This document shows, one piece after another, positions 9,056 through 17,396 of a stretch of DNA of 64,000 bases. Below the pieces are notes generated by a model. It saw nothing but the letters and a program-made list of their open reading frames with translations, made no database searches and was not told where the DNA came from. Origin of the DNA: Xanthomonas codiaei. GTDB lineage: Bacteria > Pseudomonadota > Gammaproteobacteria > Xanthomonadales > Xanthomonadaceae. The stretch lies in contig NZ_MDEC01000005.1 of assembly GCF_002939785.1 (NCBI RefSeq), forward strand, positions 169,929-233,928, given 5' to 3'. Within the stretch, counting starts at the first letter, position 1, and every line of letters begins with the position of its first letter. Made by a program: the position numbers and the translations under genes.

Positions 9056-9967
9056 TCAAGGCACCAGCGGCTGCAGATGCTGTGCCATCACGTCCGCCAC
9101 CCAATCCATGAAGGCACGCACGCGTTGCGGCAAATGGCGGCGCTGCGCATAGAGCAGGGTGACCGGCATCGGTTCGGCGGCCAGTTCGGGCAGGATTTCG
9201 ACCAAGGCCCCGCTATCCAGATACGGGCGCAATGGGCTGGCCGGTGCCTGGATGATGCCGAGTCCGGCCAGGGCTGCGGCAAGATAGCCGTCGCCGTTGT
9301 TCACCGTCACCGGCCCATGCATCGGCAGCAGCCGGTAGGCCTGACCATCGTGGTATTCGAAGCCCGGCGAGCGCTGGCCCAGCGTCGGCACGTAGTGCAC
9401 AAGATCGTGCTGCGCCAGATCGTCCAGACACTGCGGTGTACCGCGAAGGGCGAGATACCCGGCGCTGGCACAGCTCACGATCCGGAACGCGCCCAGCGGG
9501 CGCGCCACCAGGCTGGTGTCTTCCAGCGTGCCGACGCGTAGCACGCAATCGAAGCCTTCGCGCACCACATCCACGCGGCGGTCGGTGCCGCTGATTTCCA
9601 CCTCCAGCTGCGGGTGCTGCGCAAGGAAGGCAGGCAGGGCCGGAATCACGAAATTGCGCGCGATGCCGGCCGACATATCCACCCGCAACCGACCGCGCAA
9701 CTGGCCACGCTCGCGCTGAAACATGCCTTGCAGCTCGTCCATGTCGTCCAGCAGATCGCGGCTGCGCTGGTAGAACGCGCTGCCATCGCCGGTGAGCTGC
9801 ACGCGCCGTGTGGTGCGGTGCAGGAGCTGGGTGCCCAGCGAGGCTTCCAGCCGTTGCACGGCGGTCGACACGCTTGCCTTTGGCAGTCCCAGGGTCTCGG
9901 CGGCCTGGGTGAAGCTGCCGAGCTCGGCTACGCGCAGGAAGGCGCGCAGCGAATCCATGCTGTCCAT
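9056..9967 (-). CDS. LysR-family transcriptional regulator
   Basis: A 303-residue protein with an N-terminal winged helix-turn-helix (SLRAFLRVAELGSFTQAAETLGLPK region, HTH at about residues 20-40) and a C-terminal effector domain, of the subgroup with the RTTRRVQLT motif. Starts at 9967 or 9958 are equally plausible (MDSMDSL). It diverges from the SDR gene across only 100 bases, which include TGATCG (9972-9977) and CGATCA (9994-9999). That is the usual arrangement in which a LysR protein controls itself and the neighbouring gene. The effector is unknown. Confidence 0.9.
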   Translation of the reverse strand: MDSMDSLRAFLRVAELGSFTQAAETLGLPKASVSTAVQRLEASLGTQLLHRTTRRVQLTGDGSAFYQRSRDLLDDMDELQGMFQRERGQLRGRLRVDMSAGIARNFVIPALPAFLAQHPQLEVEISGTDRRVDVVREGFDCVLRVGTLEDTSLVARPLGAFRIVSCASAGYLALRGTPQCLDDLAQHDLVHYVPTLGQRSPGFEYHDGQAYRLLPMHGPVTVNNGDGYLAAALAGLGIIQAPASPLRPYLDSGALVEILPELAAEPMPVTLLYAQRRHLPQRVRAFMDWVADVMAQHLQPLVP

Positions 9968-10067
9968 CGATTGATCGATTGTCTTGAACGGTGCGATCAG
10001 CGTGAGCCGATTTATCTGCCGCAGCAAGCGCAATAGGCTGCAGACACTTTCTGACGGAGCGTGCCCC

Positions 10068-10826
10068 ATGTCCACCACCCCCATCACCGTGATTACCGGC
10101 GGCAGCCGCGGCCTGGGCCGCAACGCGGCGCTTGCGCTCGCTGCGGCGGGCAGCGATATCGTGCTGACGTATCGCAGCCAGGACGCGGAGGCGGCCGAGG
10201 TCGTTGCGCAGATCCAGGCGTTGGGACGTCGCGCGCAGGCCATGCAGCTGGATGTGGCAGCGGCCGACACCTTCGCCGGGTTCGCTACGCAGCTGAAGGA
10301 CGTGCTGACCGGCTGGGAGCGTACGCACTTCGATGCACTGGTCAACAACGCCGGTACCGGCCTGCATGCGGCCATCGCCGACACCACGCCTGCGCAGTTC
10401 GACGCGCTGGTCAATATCCATCTGAAGGGGCCGTATTTCCTGACCCAGACCCTGTTGCCGCTGATCGCCGATGGCGGACGCATCCTCAATGTCTCCAGCG
10501 GGCTTGCGCGCTTTGCGCTGCCTGGGTCGTCGGCCTACGCGATGATGAAGGGCGGGGTGGAAGTGTTCACCCGCTACCTTGCCAAGGAACTGGGTGCGCG
10601 CGGCATACGCGCCAACACGCTGGCACCGGGCGCCATCGAAACCGACTTCAATGGTGGCGGCGTGCGCGACAACGCGCAGATCAATGCGATGGTGGCGTCG
10701 ATGACCGCATTGGGCCGCCCGGGCTTGCCGGACGATATCGGCCCGGTGGTAGCGGCATTGCTTGCGCCGGGCACCGGCTGGATCAATGCGCAGCGTATTG
10801 AAGTCTCCGGCGGAATGTTGATCTAG
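10068..10826 (+). CDS. Short-chain dehydrogenase/reductase (SDR family)
   Basis: A 252-residue cytosolic NAD(P)-dependent oxidoreductase. The Rossmann glycine motif TGGSRGLG (residues 10-17), the NNAG motif, the catalytic serine (LNVSSG) and the YxxxK pair (Tyr-Ala-Met-Met-Lys) are all present. The C terminus WINAQRIEVSGGMLI is typical of classical SDRs. It is transcribed away from the LysR gene and is the probable target of that regulator. The substrate cannot be predicted. Confidence 0.9.
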   Translation: MSTTPITVITGGSRGLGRNAALALAAAGSDIVLTYRSQDAEAAEVVAQIQALGRRAQAMQLDVAAADTFAGFATQLKDVLTGWERTHFDALVNNAGTGLHAAIADTTPAQFDALVNIHLKGPYFLTQTLLPLIADGGRILNVSSGLARFALPGSSAYAMMKGGVEVFTRYLAKELGARGIRANTLAPGAIETDFNGGGVRDNAQINAMVASMTALGRPGLPDDIGPVVAALLAPGTGWINAQRIEVSGGMLI

Positions 10827-11213
10827 CTGTCACCACTGCTGCCGTTTAGGCACCGGCGATGCAGGCCTGGGCCAGGAGCCCACACGCGCCAGGCGCGGTT
10901 TCGATGCCCGCTGGCTGCAGCGTGTGCAGTGACTGCTCATCCATGCCTGCATGCCGCACGCTCAGTTGCGTCTCTGCGCCGCCGTCAAATGCCTGAGGTA
11001 TCGCCAGGAGTTCCATCTGCATAAGAGCGGCTAACAAAACGTAGCGAGCGGTCGTCAGGTGGGTGCGGACGGCGCGGAGGAACCGCAGTGTACGAGTGGT
11101 ACATGAGGATTCCGAGCACCGACCGCGCCCGCCTGGCGGCCGCGCAGTAGTTTTGCTAGCTGCTCTAAGCCACCAATGAGCGGGCGCAGACTCAACGCGT
11201 GCACCTCAGTGGC
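10827..11213. other. Gene-free region carrying a long hairpin repeat
   Basis: It lies between the converging SDR and M23 peptidase genes. About 145 of its 387 bases are the long hairpin element at 11023-11167. A 63-codon minus-strand frame (10846-11037) starts inside the hairpin and has no recognisable domain, so it is not called. Confidence 0.6.
11023..11167. repeat. Long hairpin repeat (TAACAAAAC type), full copy
   Basis: The left arm starts GAGCGGCTAACAAAAC and the right arm ends GTTTTGCTAGCTGCTC. The arms (about 45 nt each) are mostly complementary, around a core containing GTACGAGTGGTACA and TTCCGAGC. A second full copy is at 48772-48914, and a half copy at 862-905. It sits at the convergent end of two genes, where it could limit read-through. 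Confidence 0.8.
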
Positions 11214-11933
11214 TTACGGCAGCGGCTGATCGCCATGCAGGATGGGATAGGGATTCAACGCCTCGCCCTTCCACCACTGTTTTTCTGGCCCGAGCCGATG
11301 GATTTCGAAATGCAGATGCGGTGCGGCCGGATTGGCGTTGCCGGTACTGCCGACATAGCCGATGACCTGGCCGCGCTTGATCGTTTGCTTCTCGGTCAGA
11401 CCGTCGGCGTAGCGCTCCAGATGCGCGTAGTAATAGCAATAATTGCCGCCGGGCTCGAACTGATAAACGGTCAGGCCGCCGCGCTCGCTGTTGAACAGTT
11501 TTTCGACCGTGCCATCGGCGACAGCCAGCACCGGTGTGCCGGCGGGTGCCAGGATATCGATCGCATCGTGCACGCGGCCTTCGCTGCGTGCATCGGTAAA
11601 GGTGTCCTGCAGCTGGTTGCTGCCGACGCCTTGTACCGGAATCAGCAAGCCGGACGTTGTCGCCGACGTATCTGTCACCGGTGCGGGAGTGGGAGCGGGT
11701 GTAGCCGGCGCCGACGCCGCAGCGGCTGCTGGTGTCGTAGTCGCAGCTGGGGGTGCTGCAAGCGTCGCCGACGGCGCTGCAGGTGAAGGCGACGTAGCGA
11801 CCACCCTGGTAGACGACGATGCCGCCGTGCTCGCAGCAGGCGGTACTTTCGCTTCTGGTGCATGACGTTCCAGCCACCAGTAACCACCGGCACCGATCGC
11901 CACACCCGCGATCAGGATCATCAGCAGTCTCAT
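11214..11933 (-). CDS. M23-family peptidase, membrane-anchored
   Basis: A 239-residue protein with one N-terminal transmembrane helix (LLMILIAGVAIGAGGYWWL), an Ala/Pro/Thr-rich linker of about 70 residues, then a LytM/M23 domain. The domain shows HDAIDILAPAGTPVLAV, then YYAHLERY and the zinc motif HLHFEIH. The usual first ligand motif HxxxD is present as His-Asp-Ala-Ile-Asp. M23 enzymes cut peptide cross-links in peptidoglycan or activate amidases. It starts 2 bases after the L,D-transpeptidase stop, so the two are co-transcribed and probably act together on the cell wall. Confidence 0.88.
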   Translation of the reverse strand: MRLLMILIAGVAIGAGGYWWLERHAPEAKVPPAASTAASSSTRVVATSPSPAAPSATLAAPPAATTTPAAAAASAPATPAPTPAPVTDTSATTSGLLIPVQGVGSNQLQDTFTDARSEGRVHDAIDILAPAGTPVLAVADGTVEKLFNSERGGLTVYQFEPGGNYCYYYAHLERYADGLTEKQTIKRGQVIGYVGSTGNANPAAPHLHFEIHRLGPEKQWWKGEALNPYPILHGDQPLP

Positions 11934-11935
11934 GG

Positions 11936-12910
11936 CTACTCCTGCATCACCACCGGGACCGATGGGCCGACCACGCTGGCCAGATTCACCACGTCCCAGT
12001 TGGTCAGGCGCACGCAGCCATGTGATTCGGTCTTGCCTACATGACCGGGTTCGGGCGTGCCGTGCAGGCCGTAATGCGGCTTGGACAGGTCGATCCACAC
12101 CCTCCCGACCGGGTTGTTAGGGCCCGCCGGCAGCGTGGCCTTCTTGTCGCCCTTCTTGGCATCCCAGAACAGCTTGGGGTTGTATTTGAACACCGGATCG
12201 CGCGAGATGCCCAGGATCTTCCAGCGGCCGATCGGCAGGGGGTCGTGCTTGCTGCCGGATGACACCGGGAACTGCGCGTACACCTTGTCGTTGGCGTCGA
12301 ACAGCCGCAGCGTCGAGTCGGACTTGTCCACCACCAGCCTGGCCGGCTTGGCCAGCGGCGCAACGCCGTCGATGTTGGGTACCTGGATCACGCTGCCGGC
12401 CTTGCCCAGGTCCACGCCCGGATTGAGTTGGCGCAGCAATGCAGGATCGGCGTGGAAGCGCTCGCCCAATGCTTCATCGACCGATGCATAGCCCAGCGCC
12501 GACAGCTTGGCCTGCTCGGCCGGGCCCTTGGGAATCGGCTGGAACGGGCCGGCGACATCGGCATCGGTCAAGGTGTATTGCACCAGCGCCGGTGTGGTAT
12601 CGGCCTGCAATGCCTGCCAGGTCGCATCGTCCAACTCGCCGGTGACCTTGATATCGTGCGCGGCCTGGAACCCCGAGACCGCACGCTTCTGGTTGGAGCC
12701 GCGTTCGCCATCGATCTGCCCCGGCGAAAAATGCGCGCGATCGAGCAGCACTTGTGCGTGCAGATCCGAACGCGGACCGGTTTGAACAGCCTTCTCCGCA
12801 GGCGTCGCGGCAGCCGCGGGCGTTGCTTGTGGTGCCTGCGCCAGCGCGGACAACGAGGCGCCAAGCGCCAGGGCGAGCAAACAGACACGAGCGTAGGAGC
12901 GTGTTGGCAT
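11936..12910 (-). CDS. L,D-transpeptidase with peptidoglycan-binding domain
   Basis: A 324-residue secreted enzyme. Signal peptide to about residue 25 (ALGASLSALA), a PG_binding_1-like helical domain (about residues 45-95, VLLDRAHFSPGQIDG), and a C-terminal YkuD domain with the catalytic motif SHGCVRLTNWD and the upstream LHGT histidine. YkuD enzymes make 3-3 cross-links or attach lipoproteins to peptidoglycan. ATG 12910 is chosen; ATG 12931 would lengthen the N terminus. First gene of a two-gene unit with the M23 peptidase. Confidence 0.93.
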   Translation of the reverse strand: MPTRSYARVCLLALALGASLSALAQAPQATPAAAATPAEKAVQTGPRSDLHAQVLLDRAHFSPGQIDGERGSNQKRAVSGFQAAHDIKVTGELDDATWQALQADTTPALVQYTLTDADVAGPFQPIPKGPAEQAKLSALGYASVDEALGERFHADPALLRQLNPGVDLGKAGSVIQVPNIDGVAPLAKPARLVVDKSDSTLRLFDANDKVYAQFPVSSGSKHDPLPIGRWKILGISRDPVFKYNPKLFWDAKKGDKKATLPAGPNNPVGRVWIDLSKPHYGLHGTPEPGHVGKTESHGCVRLTNWDVVNLASVVGPSVPVVMQE

Positions 12911-13229
12911 GAGCGGTTCCCAAAGATGCATGGCGCACCTTGCCGCAGCCAGCTGCGTTTTCTGCGTGAAATGGCTGCACGCGCACTGACTGCAGACCGC
13001 CAAGCGCGCATCGGCTGCACGACGGGGTCAAGACCATCGGTGGTCTCAACTCGAGTTGCCTGGCCCCGATTTTTCCATCCGTCACGACGCCGCGAGATGC
13101 AGACCTTGCACGCGCGATCTGGCGAACCGGCGTGCGGTGTCCGGTTGCATCGCGAACCAGCAGCCATGCAGCCTGCAACGCCCCCGCACGAGCGGGCAGC
13201 GCCGCTGCGACCTTGCCGCACTCTTGCCG
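12911..13229. other. Intergenic stretch upstream of the L,D-transpeptidase
   Basis: These 319 bases separate two minus-strand genes. They should hold the promoter of the L,D-transpeptidase unit. I see no repeat, terminator or operator I can support. Confidence 0.4.
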
Positions 13230-15950
13230 TCAGTAGGTGTAGCCCAGCGTCAGCATGTAGACCCGCCCGGTCTGCACATAAGCACCATCGGCGCCTGGAT
13301 CGTAGGCCATGTAGCGTCTTGACTTGCCCTGGATTTCGTAGAACGTGGCCACGTTGAGCAGGTTTTTCGCCGACACGCCCACGTCCACATGATGCGGCAG
13401 ATGATAGGTGGCGTTGAAGTCCAGCGACTTCACCGGCTGCAGGTAGTAATTGAGCCGGTCGGTGGTGAGCCCCAGCAACTGCAGGCCGGTGTAGTTGTAG
13501 CTCAGGTCGGTGCGCAGATGCGTGTCGTCGTAGAACAGGTCCAGGTTGTAGAGGCGCTCCGGGGCACGCGGCAACCAGGTCTTTTCCGGTTGATCCGCGC
13601 GCCTGCTGTCCGCTTCGCTGCGCTGCAGGGTGACATTGGCGGTGACGCCAAGGTTGCTCCACAGCCCGGGCAGTTGCTGCAGGCGCTTGCTCGCTGCCAG
13701 CTCCAGGCCATAGAGCTTTGCGGTGCCGCCATTTTGCGGCATGGTCACCGGTACGCCGTTTTCGAACGTGGTGCCGGTGGGTACCAGGCCGCCGAGGGTG
13801 TTGTCGTTGCTGGTGGCCGACTGCGAGGTATACACGAAGCCGGTAATGCGCTTGTAGTAAGTGGAAGCGCTCAGCACGCCGCCCTGGTGATCGTAGAATT
13901 CGGCAGACAGGTCTGCATTGTCGGCCTTGCTCGGCTGCAGGTCCGGATTGGGCCTGGAGATGCCCACCACCCGTTGCGTGTCGTCGATGGTGTACACGGT
14001 TTGCCCGGAAATCAGGCCGAATGCCGGCCGGCTGAAACTGCGGCGCAACGACGCGCGGTAGACCGTGAGCGCATCCGGGCGATAGTTGAGGCTGACGCCG
14101 GGCAGCACCTGCCCATAGGTGCTGCCATTGCCGACAAAGCGCCCGCTGGCGCCATCGCCGCTGGATTGCCAGGCGTCGGCCGAATACCGCGTCAGTTCAT
14201 AGCGCACGCCGGGCAGCACGCTCACCGCGCCGAAGTGCAGTGCGGCCATCGCATAGCCCGAGGTGATCGCCTCGGTGCTTGAGGTGGTGTTGGCGTTGTA
14301 GTCGTTGGCGGTATAGGTGCCGGCGCCATTCGGATCGTTGATGTACTTGTAGGGCACCGCCTGCGCGCGCATCCAGCGGCGGTCCAGCAGCTTGAATGCA
14401 CCGGTGTAGTGGCCGTCGAAGGCGTTGTAGGTGAGGCGGCCAGGAATCGCGCTCAGCGGTGGGCCACCGGCGGTGGGGAAGGCATAGTTGGGGCCGCCGA
14501 AATACGGCCCATTGGTGACGAAGTTGCCGTCCTTGTGAAAGAACGGATGGTCGTATGCGTCACGCTCGGAGTGATCGGCCGACAGGCCGACCTTGACGCT
14601 GTCCAACGCATCCCCGTCCACGCGGTAGGTGATATCGGTGTGCAGGTTGACGCGGTTGTCGTGACTGCCGGCATCGTGGCCCTGCACCTTCCACAGCAGC
14701 GACGAATCCAGGTTGTAGAAGAAGTCCTTCAACGCCTGGGAACTTGGTCCGATGCTCGGGTAGGTGGGGTCGCTGAGATCGAAGGCGAAACTGCCGGGCG
14801 TGAAGCCATACAGGCTGGCGGACACGTAGTCCGGCCGGCTGCGGGTGCCGCGGCCGAACGCGCTGCCGTAGTCGACACGTAGCCGGTCCAGTGTGGTGTG
14901 CCCGCCCAGTTGCAGTGCTGCCAGGGTCTCGTCGATGTCGTGCGTATTGAAGTAGCCACCGCGCACGGCAGTGGGCTGGTTACGGAAGGTTTCCAGGCGT
15001 GCGCTGGACTGGTCCTGCTGCCCGGTGACGCCGTAGCTGCCATAGATCGCGCGCGCATACAGCGCGCTGGTGTCGCCCTGCCAGTCCAGCGACAGGTTGC
15101 CGCCATAGCGCTCGATCTGGCTGGTGTAGAGGCTGTACTTGTAGCGGGTGCTGATCAACGGCCCCACGTTGCGCAGGTCGGTGGCGTTGGCAAGCGCTGT
15201 GTCGGCCGGCACGTACTTGCTGTTGGGCGCCGGTGCCTGCGCCATGGTGTTGTTCTTGCCGTAATAGGCAGAGGCGTAGATGCCGAACGCATGGCCGTCG
15301 CCGAACTTCCAGGCCAGATCCTGCTGGAGGGTGCCGCCGCTGTCCTTGCCGCCCAGATGCGTGGCCAGGTCGTTGAGCTGGCCGCGTGCGGTGGTCCTGG
15401 CAGACACGTCCTGCGCGAAGTCGAACGCGTTGGGTGTCCGCATGTCGATGGCGCCGCCGATGGAGTCGCCGGGCATGTCCGGCGTTGGCGATTTGGATAC
15501 CTGCACCGACTGGATGCCGAAGGGTGCGAGCATGTTCAACGAGATGGCACGGGTGGACGAATCGGTTTCCGGCATGCCGAAGCCGTTGAGCGTGTAAGCG
15601 TTGTAGCTGGCATCCATGCCGCGGATGCTGACGTAGGCGTTCTCGCCGGTGGTGGCCTGGCCCAGATGCATGTCGCTGTACGCCGACAGCCCCGGCATGT
15701 GCGCCACCACATCGGCAATGCCGCCGGACGGAATCGCATCGATCTGCTGCTTGCTCAGCACGCTGTTGACGCTGCTGGAGGTGCGTTGCTCGTCGAGCGA
15801 GCCCGGCGCGGCGGCATGCGTGGCCTGCACGTTGACCGAGTCCAGGGTGGTGGTGGCTGTGCGCAGGTCCGGATTTTCTGCAAAGGCCGGTGCCGATAGC
15901 GCCAGGGCGATGGCGCAGCTCAGGCGATGGAAAGGACGAAGATACGGCAT
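13230..15950 (-). CDS. TonB-dependent receptor
   Basis: A 906-residue outer-membrane receptor. Signal peptide MPYLRPFHRL through APAFA, then a plug with TTTLDSVNVQAT (TonB-box-like region), IPSGGIADVVAHMPGLSAY and QVSKSPTPDMPGDSIGGAIDMRT, which is the plug style of the large carbohydrate/organic-nutrient receptors of xanthomonads. The barrel ends in LTLGYTY. The start at 15950 puts the signal peptide at the N terminus. It follows the PI-PLC gene by 136 bases on the same strand, suggesting that the two handle one nutrient, possibly inositol-phosphate or phospholipid-derived material. Confidence 0.92.
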   Translation of the reverse strand: MPYLRPFHRLSCAIALALSAPAFAENPDLRTATTTLDSVNVQATHAAAPGSLDEQRTSSSVNSVLSKQQIDAIPSGGIADVVAHMPGLSAYSDMHLGQATTGENAYVSIRGMDASYNAYTLNGFGMPETDSSTRAISLNMLAPFGIQSVQVSKSPTPDMPGDSIGGAIDMRTPNAFDFAQDVSARTTARGQLNDLATHLGGKDSGGTLQQDLAWKFGDGHAFGIYASAYYGKNNTMAQAPAPNSKYVPADTALANATDLRNVGPLISTRYKYSLYTSQIERYGGNLSLDWQGDTSALYARAIYGSYGVTGQQDQSSARLETFRNQPTAVRGGYFNTHDIDETLAALQLGGHTTLDRLRVDYGSAFGRGTRSRPDYVSASLYGFTPGSFAFDLSDPTYPSIGPSSQALKDFFYNLDSSLLWKVQGHDAGSHDNRVNLHTDITYRVDGDALDSVKVGLSADHSERDAYDHPFFHKDGNFVTNGPYFGGPNYAFPTAGGPPLSAIPGRLTYNAFDGHYTGAFKLLDRRWMRAQAVPYKYINDPNGAGTYTANDYNANTTSSTEAITSGYAMAALHFGAVSVLPGVRYELTRYSADAWQSSGDGASGRFVGNGSTYGQVLPGVSLNYRPDALTVYRASLRRSFSRPAFGLISGQTVYTIDDTQRVVGISRPNPDLQPSKADNADLSAEFYDHQGGVLSASTYYKRITGFVYTSQSATSNDNTLGGLVPTGTTFENGVPVTMPQNGGTAKLYGLELAASKRLQQLPGLWSNLGVTANVTLQRSEADSRRADQPEKTWLPRAPERLYNLDLFYDDTHLRTDLSYNYTGLQLLGLTTDRLNYYLQPVKSLDFNATYHLPHHVDVGVSAKNLLNVATFYEIQGKSRRYMAYDPGADGAYVQTGRVYMLTLGYTY

Positions 15951-16086
15951 TGGAAGACTCTCGGAGATGGGGAAGAGAAAGGCCCGGTCCGGCACGTGGA
16001 CATGGCCAGGTCTGGCCGACGCCATCCATTGCGACAGGAGGTGGTTTGCCTGTGGGCGGCCGCGGGACCGCGCGCGGCGCCGCCGA

Positions 16087-17262
16087 TCAGTGGCTCAGAT
16101 CGACGCCCTTGCACAGCGTCTGCGGCCGCTGCGGATTGCAGCGCGCCACCGCACCGCCGGCAAAGCGCACCACGTAGCCGGAGCTGGCCGGCGCGTTGAC
16201 GGGAAAGTCGGTACTGATCAGCTGTGCGCCGCTGGCCAGCATGCGGTCGCGCCGCGTGGTGTCGTTGGCCTGCGCTTGCTTGAGGTCGGCGTCGGCGCGT
16301 GTACGCACCAGGTAGCCGGCCTTGACCAGCTGCGTGATCTCCTCGGCAGGGCCGTCGTTGCGCTCGACGAACGCGGCATCGTCGGCGCCCGGCATCGCAT
16401 TGGTGAAGCACACCCGGCCGCGCAACGATGGATGGCCGGGAAGATAGCTGTCGCTGGCGCTGCGTTGATCCAGCAGGAAGATCACCTTGCCGCGTGCGGC
16501 CTGCAGGGGCGGCCAGCCATGCGCCAGCACCGCGGCATTGAGCGTGCGCGCGCTGCCACGCACCTGATCGGGGCTGATGTACTCGCCGGGCTGGAACACC
16601 GAGCGCAGCTCGGCATCCAGCGCGTCCATCGCCTTGGCGTCGAACGGCTCGGGCTGCATGGTCGGGAACGCCGCCGGTATCGGTGTCTGCTTGGTCTCCA
16701 GCAGGATGAAGACGGGCACATGGCCGGGGTGCTGCCGGGACCATGCGCGCACTTCCTGCAGGCAGGCCACCAACGGCTGGCAGTTGCTGCGCTGGTCGAT
16801 GTCCTGCACATGCATGACCTTGAATCCGGGCTTGTCCATCACCCCCTCCGGCGCGCTTGCCGGCGCGGCTGCAAGCCCTGCCTTGGCAATCTGCGCAACG
16901 ATGGCAGGATGCGCATAGCGCCCACCCTGTGCATCGGCAAAGACATCCAGTTCCAGTTGGCGCACGCCATCGTCCAGTTGCCTGGTCAATGCCAGATGGC
17001 GGTAATCGAGGGCGGCAAACAACGACGGATCCAGTTGCTTCAGCACCGCAGCCTCGCTTGGCGCGAATCCGGCGTGGTAGCTGTTGTGGCTGCCGATGTA
17101 TTGCAGATCGGTGAGGTGGGGCGCTGCGCTCGCCACACGACTGCCCAGCATCGCAACCGCAGAGACGATGCTCGATACTGCAGTCCTTCGCTTTGTGCGC
17201 GACCTTTTCGCCTTGATGCCGGTATCGGGAATGGATGCGGAAACGGCGGGAAAACCAGGCAT
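16087..17262 (-). CDS. Calcium-dependent phosphoinositide phospholipase C family protein, exported
   Basis: A 391-residue protein of the PI-PLC-C1 type. After a basic N terminus and signal-like segment ending SRVASA, it shows the first catalytic histidine region (QYIGSHNSYHAGF), LDDGVRQLELDVFAD, and the second histidine region (KVMHVQDIDQRSNC), then a TIM-barrel body with FILLETKQTPIP and VIFLLDQR. Relatives cleave the phosphodiester of phosphoinositides. The start is uncertain because the signal peptide could begin downstream at a GTG. It precedes a TonB receptor in the same direction. Confidence 0.82.
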   Translation of the reverse strand: MPGFPAVSASIPDTGIKAKRSRTKRRTAVSSIVSAVAMLGSRVASAAPHLTDLQYIGSHNSYHAGFAPSEAAVLKQLDPSLFAALDYRHLALTRQLDDGVRQLELDVFADAQGGRYAHPAIVAQIAKAGLAAAPASAPEGVMDKPGFKVMHVQDIDQRSNCQPLVACLQEVRAWSRQHPGHVPVFILLETKQTPIPAAFPTMQPEPFDAKAMDALDAELRSVFQPGEYISPDQVRGSARTLNAAVLAHGWPPLQAARGKVIFLLDQRSASDSYLPGHPSLRGRVCFTNAMPGADDAAFVERNDGPAEEITQLVKAGYLVRTRADADLKQAQANDTTRRDRMLASGAQLISTDFPVNAPASSGYVVRFAGGAVARCNPQRPQTLCKGVDLSH

Positions 17263-17396
17263 TCAGGGCGATCCGGACACGATGTGATCGCCATCATCCC
17301 GGCCCAGTTTGACGCATCTCTTTCCGCGGTATGTCCGTGGTGGGTCAGCCCGTCGACCTGGTCGTTATCGTACTCCCGGCATCGGTGAGTCAGCTG

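Noticed and set aside
10846..11037. 63-residue minus-strand frame beside the SDR gene
   Set aside because: The start lies inside the long hairpin repeat, no domain is recognisable, and there is no clear ribosome site.
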